Source: SIG575 sp045595725
Lineage (GTDB): Bacteria > Bacillota > Clostridia > Oscillospirales > Acutalibacteraceae
DNA: 16,650 bases
Assembly: GCA_045595725.1 (NCBI GenBank)
Contig: JAZOAY010000057.1
Location: 1-16,650, forward strand
Direction of reading: 5' to 3'
Position 1 is the stretch's first letter. Every line of letters starts with the position of its first letter. Shown here piece by piece: positions 13,832 through 16,650 of the stretch. A program made the position numbers and the translations under genes. The notes under the pieces are model-generated. The model searched no databases. It was not told the DNA's origin and saw only the letters and a program-made list of their open reading frames with translations.

Positions 13832-15202
13832 ATGTACAGAATTAAAATTGACGATGAAATTCTTTTCGCGGAAAATGGCGAAAAACTTTCTGACATTTTA
13901 ATACAAAACAACAAAAAGCAGGCACACCCTTGCGGTGGCAGAGGCACATGCAAAAAATGTTGTGTCATTGTAAACGGCAGAAATGAACTTTCATGTCAGT
14001 ACAAAGTTACAAGTGACATTGAAGTAATTCTCCCCGAAGAAAATGATATTCTTTCTTTTTCAGGTGCTGACGAAACAGGTACTGCTACTGAAAACATGTG
14101 TTTTGTCCTTGACATCGGCACAACAACACTCGCAATGGCTTTGTTGTCACTTGATGAAAATGAAATTATCAGAGTCATAACACGAACAAATCCTCAACGT
14201 GTTTTTGGTGCAGATGTGATATCAAGAATTGAATACTGCCGGAAAAATAAAGTAAATGAAATTCAGAAAATTCTTCTTGATGAAGTAACTGATATGATTA
14301 AAGATTTCGGTTTTACCAAAGCAGAAAAAATGTATGTTTCGGGTAACACGACAATGCTCCATATTTTTGCGGGAGTTAATCCGTCTTCAATGGGTACTGC
14401 ACCCTATTCCCCCGTTTTTCTCGAAAGTATAATTTTAAAAACAGATACAATAAATGAAGCAATACTTCTTCCGTCTGTTTCCGCCTTTGTCGGTGCAGAC
14501 TTAGTAGCAGGACTTAATATTGCAGATAAACCCTCAACAGGAAAATACAATTTACTTGTTGACCTTGGCACAAACGCAGAAATTATACTTTATTCCGACG
14601 AAAAAATTCTCTGCACATCTGCTGCTGCAGGACCTTGTTTCGAGGGTGCAAGTATTTCCTGCGGAATGAGTGCAACGGACGGTGCAATTTCCGCTTACAG
14701 AAAAGGAAAAATAGAAACAATCGGAAACACAACTGCTAAAGGTATCTGCGGTACGGGACTTGTTGACATTATTGCGACTTTGCTTTCTGACGGAATAATT
14801 GACAAAACAGGTTTTATGGAATGTGAAGAATATGAACTTGCAGAAAATGTTTACATCACCCAAAACGATATAAGGCAGTATCAGCTTGCCAAATCTGCAG
14901 TTTATTCCGCCATTCTTTCACTTATCAGAAACGCGGAAATTTCTTTTGACGATATTGAAAAAATGTATATTTCAGGCGGATTTTCTGCAAAACTCAATAT
15001 TTCAAACGCAGTTATTACAGGCCTTATTCCTGAGGAATTAAAAAACAAGTGCGAGAGTATCAACAACTCTTCTCTCCTCGGTACTGTAAAATTTGTTTTT
15101 GAAGGAAATGACCTGTCGCCATTTACTGAAAAAGCAGAATACATTGATTTGTCTTCTGACAAATATTTTTCAGGTTTATTTATTGAGAATATGATATTTT
15201 AA
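13832..15202 (+). CDS. [2Fe-2S]/ASKHA protein, corrinoid-reactivator (RACE)-like, short form
   Basis: This 456-residue protein has a plant-type ferredoxin domain at the N-terminus (C34-x5-C40-x2-C43 and C55) and then a DUF4445-type ASKHA ATPase region with LDIGTTTLA (93-101), VSGNTTMLH (169-177), LVDLGTNAEI (242-251), the FEGASISCGMS segment (270-280) and ISGGF (380-384). Related RACE proteins use ATP to reduce inactive cob(II)alamin on methyltransferase partners. Most are ~550-650 residues with a linker domain between the two parts; here that linker is nearly absent. No corrinoid protein or methyltransferase is adjacent, so the partner is unknown. ATG at 13832 has AAGGA 8 nt upstream; further upstream in-frame starts (TTG 13769, ATG 13823) lack a site. 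Confidence 0.82.
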   Translation: MYRIKIDDEILFAENGEKLSDILIQNNKKQAHPCGGRGTCKKCCVIVNGRNELSCQYKVTSDIEVILPEENDILSFSGADETGTATENMCFVLDIGTTTLAMALLSLDENEIIRVITRTNPQRVFGADVISRIEYCRKNKVNEIQKILLDEVTDMIKDFGFTKAEKMYVSGNTTMLHIFAGVNPSSMGTAPYSPVFLESIILKTDTINEAILLPSVSAFVGADLVAGLNIADKPSTGKYNLLVDLGTNAEIILYSDEKILCTSAAAGPCFEGASISCGMSATDGAISAYRKGKIETIGNTTAKGICGTGLVDIIATLLSDGIIDKTGFMECEEYELAENVYITQNDIRQYQLAKSAVYSAILSLIRNAEISFDDIEKMYISGGFSAKLNISNAVITGLIPEELKNKCESINNSSLLGTVKFVFEGNDLSPFTEKAEYIDLSSDKYFSGLFIENMIF

Positions 15203-15227
15203 CAAAAAAATTATAAGGAGAATATGT

Positions 15228-16310
15228 ATGAAAAAGCTGACCGCAATTTTACTTTCACTGATTTTACTCTGCACTCCCATTTTAGCAACAGCTACAACAG
15301 AAAACAAAGAAAACAAAGAAAAGACAATCAGCTGTATATCTGACAGTTTCTGGAATGTAAAAACAAGCGAAATTCATCCTGAGCTTCGTACAATAGGTAA
15401 CATCATAAGAATAATTATGCCGAAATTTACTGTAGGTTTCTTTAAAATTGCTAACCTTTTTCTTGATAATATAGGTCTTCCCAATCTGACAAAAGACATA
15501 AATTATGAAGAAAAGTATATTGAGCGTGAGGACGGAAGTAAACTTCGCATCTGCGTGTATTCACCAAAAGAGAAAAAAGAAAATGTACCCGGTCTTTTGT
15601 GGATACACGGAGGCGGTTACGGGCTCGGTTGTCCCGAACAGGATTTCGCGTTTATACAGAATTTTATTGATGCTTCGGGCTGTGTGATCGTAGCTCCCGA
15701 TTATACAAATTCGACAACAGCACCTTATCCTGCCGCTTTCGATGATTGCTACAATTCTCTTTTGTGGCTGAAGGAAAACGGTAAGGAATACGGCATGCGT
15801 GAGGACCAGATTTTTGTGGGTGGCAATAGTGCCGGTGGAGGTCTTTGTGCTGCGGTAGTATTAAAAGCGCGAGATACAAAAGATGTAAACATTGCTTTTC
15901 AGATGCCGCTTTACCCGATGTTAGATGATAGAATGATTACCGAATCTTCTCAGAACAACGACGCTCCCATCTGGAACACCAAGTCAAACGAGGTTGGTTG
16001 GAAATTGTATCTCGGAGAAAATTACGGAACTGACAATGTGTCAAAATATGCATCACCTGCCCGCGAAACAGATTACAGTAATCTCCCTCCTACACTCACC
16101 TACGTAGGCACAATTGAGCCGTTCACGGATGAAACTATCCAATATGTTGAAAACCTGAAAGCTGCGGGAGTTCCTGTTCATTTCAGAACCTTTGAGGGTT
16201 GCTTCCACGGATTTGATTTGTTGAAATTTACAACACCTGCAAAAGAGGCAGATGAATTTCTGATAAACGGATTCAAATATGCAGTAGAAAATTACACAAC
16301 CGAACAATAA
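15228..16310 (+). CDS. Secreted alpha/beta-hydrolase esterase (HSL family)
   Basis: This 360-residue protein has a signal peptide (about residues 1-22; MKKLTAILLSLILL...), so it is exported. The hormone-sensitive-lipase type fold shows the oxyanion motif H127-G-G-G, the nucleophile S201 in VGGNSAGGG and H327 in GCFHGF. The acid position, normally Asp in 'G-x-x-D-P-L-x-D-E', reads GTIEPFTDE, so E297 replaces the usual Asp; D301 is nearby. Such enzymes cleave short-chain esters, including acetyl groups on sugars; the actual substrate is not visible. ATG has AAGGAG 7 nt upstream and follows the ASKHA gene by 25 nt, suggesting cotranscription without an obvious functional link. A bidirectional terminator follows. 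Confidence 0.85.
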   Translation: MKKLTAILLSLILLCTPILATATTENKENKEKTISCISDSFWNVKTSEIHPELRTIGNIIRIIMPKFTVGFFKIANLFLDNIGLPNLTKDINYEEKYIEREDGSKLRICVYSPKEKKENVPGLLWIHGGGYGLGCPEQDFAFIQNFIDASGCVIVAPDYTNSTTAPYPAAFDDCYNSLLWLKENGKEYGMREDQIFVGGNSAGGGLCAAVVLKARDTKDVNIAFQMPLYPMLDDRMITESSQNNDAPIWNTKSNEVGWKLYLGENYGTDNVSKYASPARETDYSNLPPTLTYVGTIEPFTDETIQYVENLKAAGVPVHFRTFEGCFHGFDLLKFTTPAKEADEFLINGFKYAVENYTTEQ

Positions 16311-16317
16311 AAAGATT

Positions 16318-16358
16318 AAAAGCCTTGCTCTCTTTTTACGAGAACAAGGCTTTTGTTG
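16318..16358. terminator. Bidirectional terminator between convergent genes
   Basis: AAAAGCCTTGCTCTC (16318-16332) pairs with GAGAACAAGGCTTTT (16340-16354) with one mismatch and a 7-nt loop. The plus strand continues GTTGATTT; the minus strand continues TAATCTTTTTATTG. It can serve both the esterase and the minus-strand fragment at 16375. Confidence 0.8.
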
Positions 16359-16374
16359 ATTTATAAAACTTTAA

Positions 16375-16536
16375 TTATTTGCTCATTGCTTCCTGAACTG
16401 CAACTGCGCAAGCAACTGTCATACCAACCATGGGGTTGTTACCTGCACCGATAAGTCCCATCATTTCTACGTACAAGCTTCGCTTGTTACTCGCCTCTGC
16501 GTCGCAGGGGCTCGAGGGAGCAGGAACTTCAGTCAT
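16375..16536 (-). pseudogene. GGGtGRT-type protein, C-terminal remnant with palindromic insertion
   Basis: The open frame encodes 53 residues. The last 30 (from VEMMGLIGAGNNPMVG to QEAMSK) match my memory of the C-terminus of the ~330-residue GGGtGRT protein common in Clostridia, which usually reads ...S-S-S-V-P-A-H-V-E-M-M-G. Here a V-P-A occurs (residues 4-6) but is separated from V-E-M-M by 45 inserted nt (16473-16517) that keep the frame, and the ~300 upstream residues are absent. Instead an ATG (16536) sits 6 nt after AAAGG behind a near-consensus promoter. It could be a deletion remnant, a new small gene, or a misjoin near a contig end. The function of GGGtGRT proteins is unknown. Confidence 0.6.
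16473..16517. repeat. 45-nt palindromic insertion inside a coding sequence
   Basis: It contains two hairpins: ACAAGC-TTC-GCTTGT (16473-16487), and a GC-rich one with arms GCCTCTGC (16493-16500) and GCAGGGGC (16504-16511), one G-U pair. It ends with CTCGAGG. Removing exactly 45 nt restores GCT-CAC-GTA (Ala-His-Val), as expected of the parent protein. Composition is much richer in GC than its surroundings. Confidence 0.55.
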
Positions 16537-16612
16537 TTTTAACCTTTTAATAAAAACAATTAGACACATCATTATGTAAGAACGATGCACCCATCATGCT
16601 TTCTGCAAGTTT

Positions 16613-16641
16613 ATTATAAAACTATATCGTCCAAAAGTCAA
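16613..16641 (-). promoter_or_regulatory. Near-consensus sigma-A promoter at the window end
   Basis: On the minus strand TTGACT (16636-16641) and TATAAT (16613-16618) have exactly 17 nt between them, the best promoter in the window. It would give a leader of roughly 70 nt before the ATG at 16536. Such a strong promoter suits an abundant protein such as the parent GGGtGRT gene. Confidence 0.65.
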
Positions 16642-16650
16642 CAAACAATC

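Overview
The window looks like one AT-rich contig from an uncultured, spore-forming Clostridia-type Firmicute, probably gut Oscillospirales. The evidence is the Gram-positive style of the genes (strong AGGAGG ribosome binding sites, frequent TTG/GTG starts, intrinsic terminators), a dipicolinate synthase pair (dpaA/dpaB, used only to make endospore dipicolinic acid), an LCP-like protein and a C-terminal piece of a GGGtGRT-type protein. The species assignment is inference.

Layout. Positions 1-158 are not genome. They are a 74-bp copy of the sequence at 159-232 followed by an 84-nt block that I recognise as the MGI/BGI DNBSEQ adapter pair around a 10-nt barcode. Real sequence starts at 159 with the last 48 codons of a branched-chain aminotransferase (ilvE), then a terminator and repeats (307-511). 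On the minus strand, from 4738 down to 512, lie trmL, a degenerate LytR-CpsA-Psr protein and a membrane-anchored transglutaminase-fold protein (one likely operon), then a class C beta-lactamase-fold serine hydrolase with its own promoter. A 58-codon small protein gene with a TTG start (4873-5049, plus strand) diverges from trmL.

From 7769 down to 5109 (minus strand) lie dpaA and dpaB, overlapping by 8 bp, followed by a secreted sialidase-fold (Asp-box) protein. Diverging from dpaA is a plus-strand operon: murC, a metallophosphoesterase with a C-terminal membrane tail, and a LacZ-type GH2 beta-galactosidase, spaced by 10-11 nt and closed by a strong terminator. After a 250-bp repeat-bearing gap comes a second plus-strand pair: a short [2Fe-2S]/ASKHA protein related to corrinoid-protein reactivators, and a secreted HSL-type esterase. 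The window ends with a minus-strand C-terminal fragment of a GGGtGRT-type protein, interrupted by a 45-nt palindromic insertion and sitting behind a near-consensus promoter.

Most genes are ordinary housekeeping, sporulation and sugar-scavenging functions, and I see no defence system, CRISPR array or clear mobile element. The most notable things are the adapter artefact at the left end, the palindromic insertion at the right end, a shared intergenic repeat near 302-439 and 13563-13628, the LCP protein without its catalytic signature, and the unannotated small gene.
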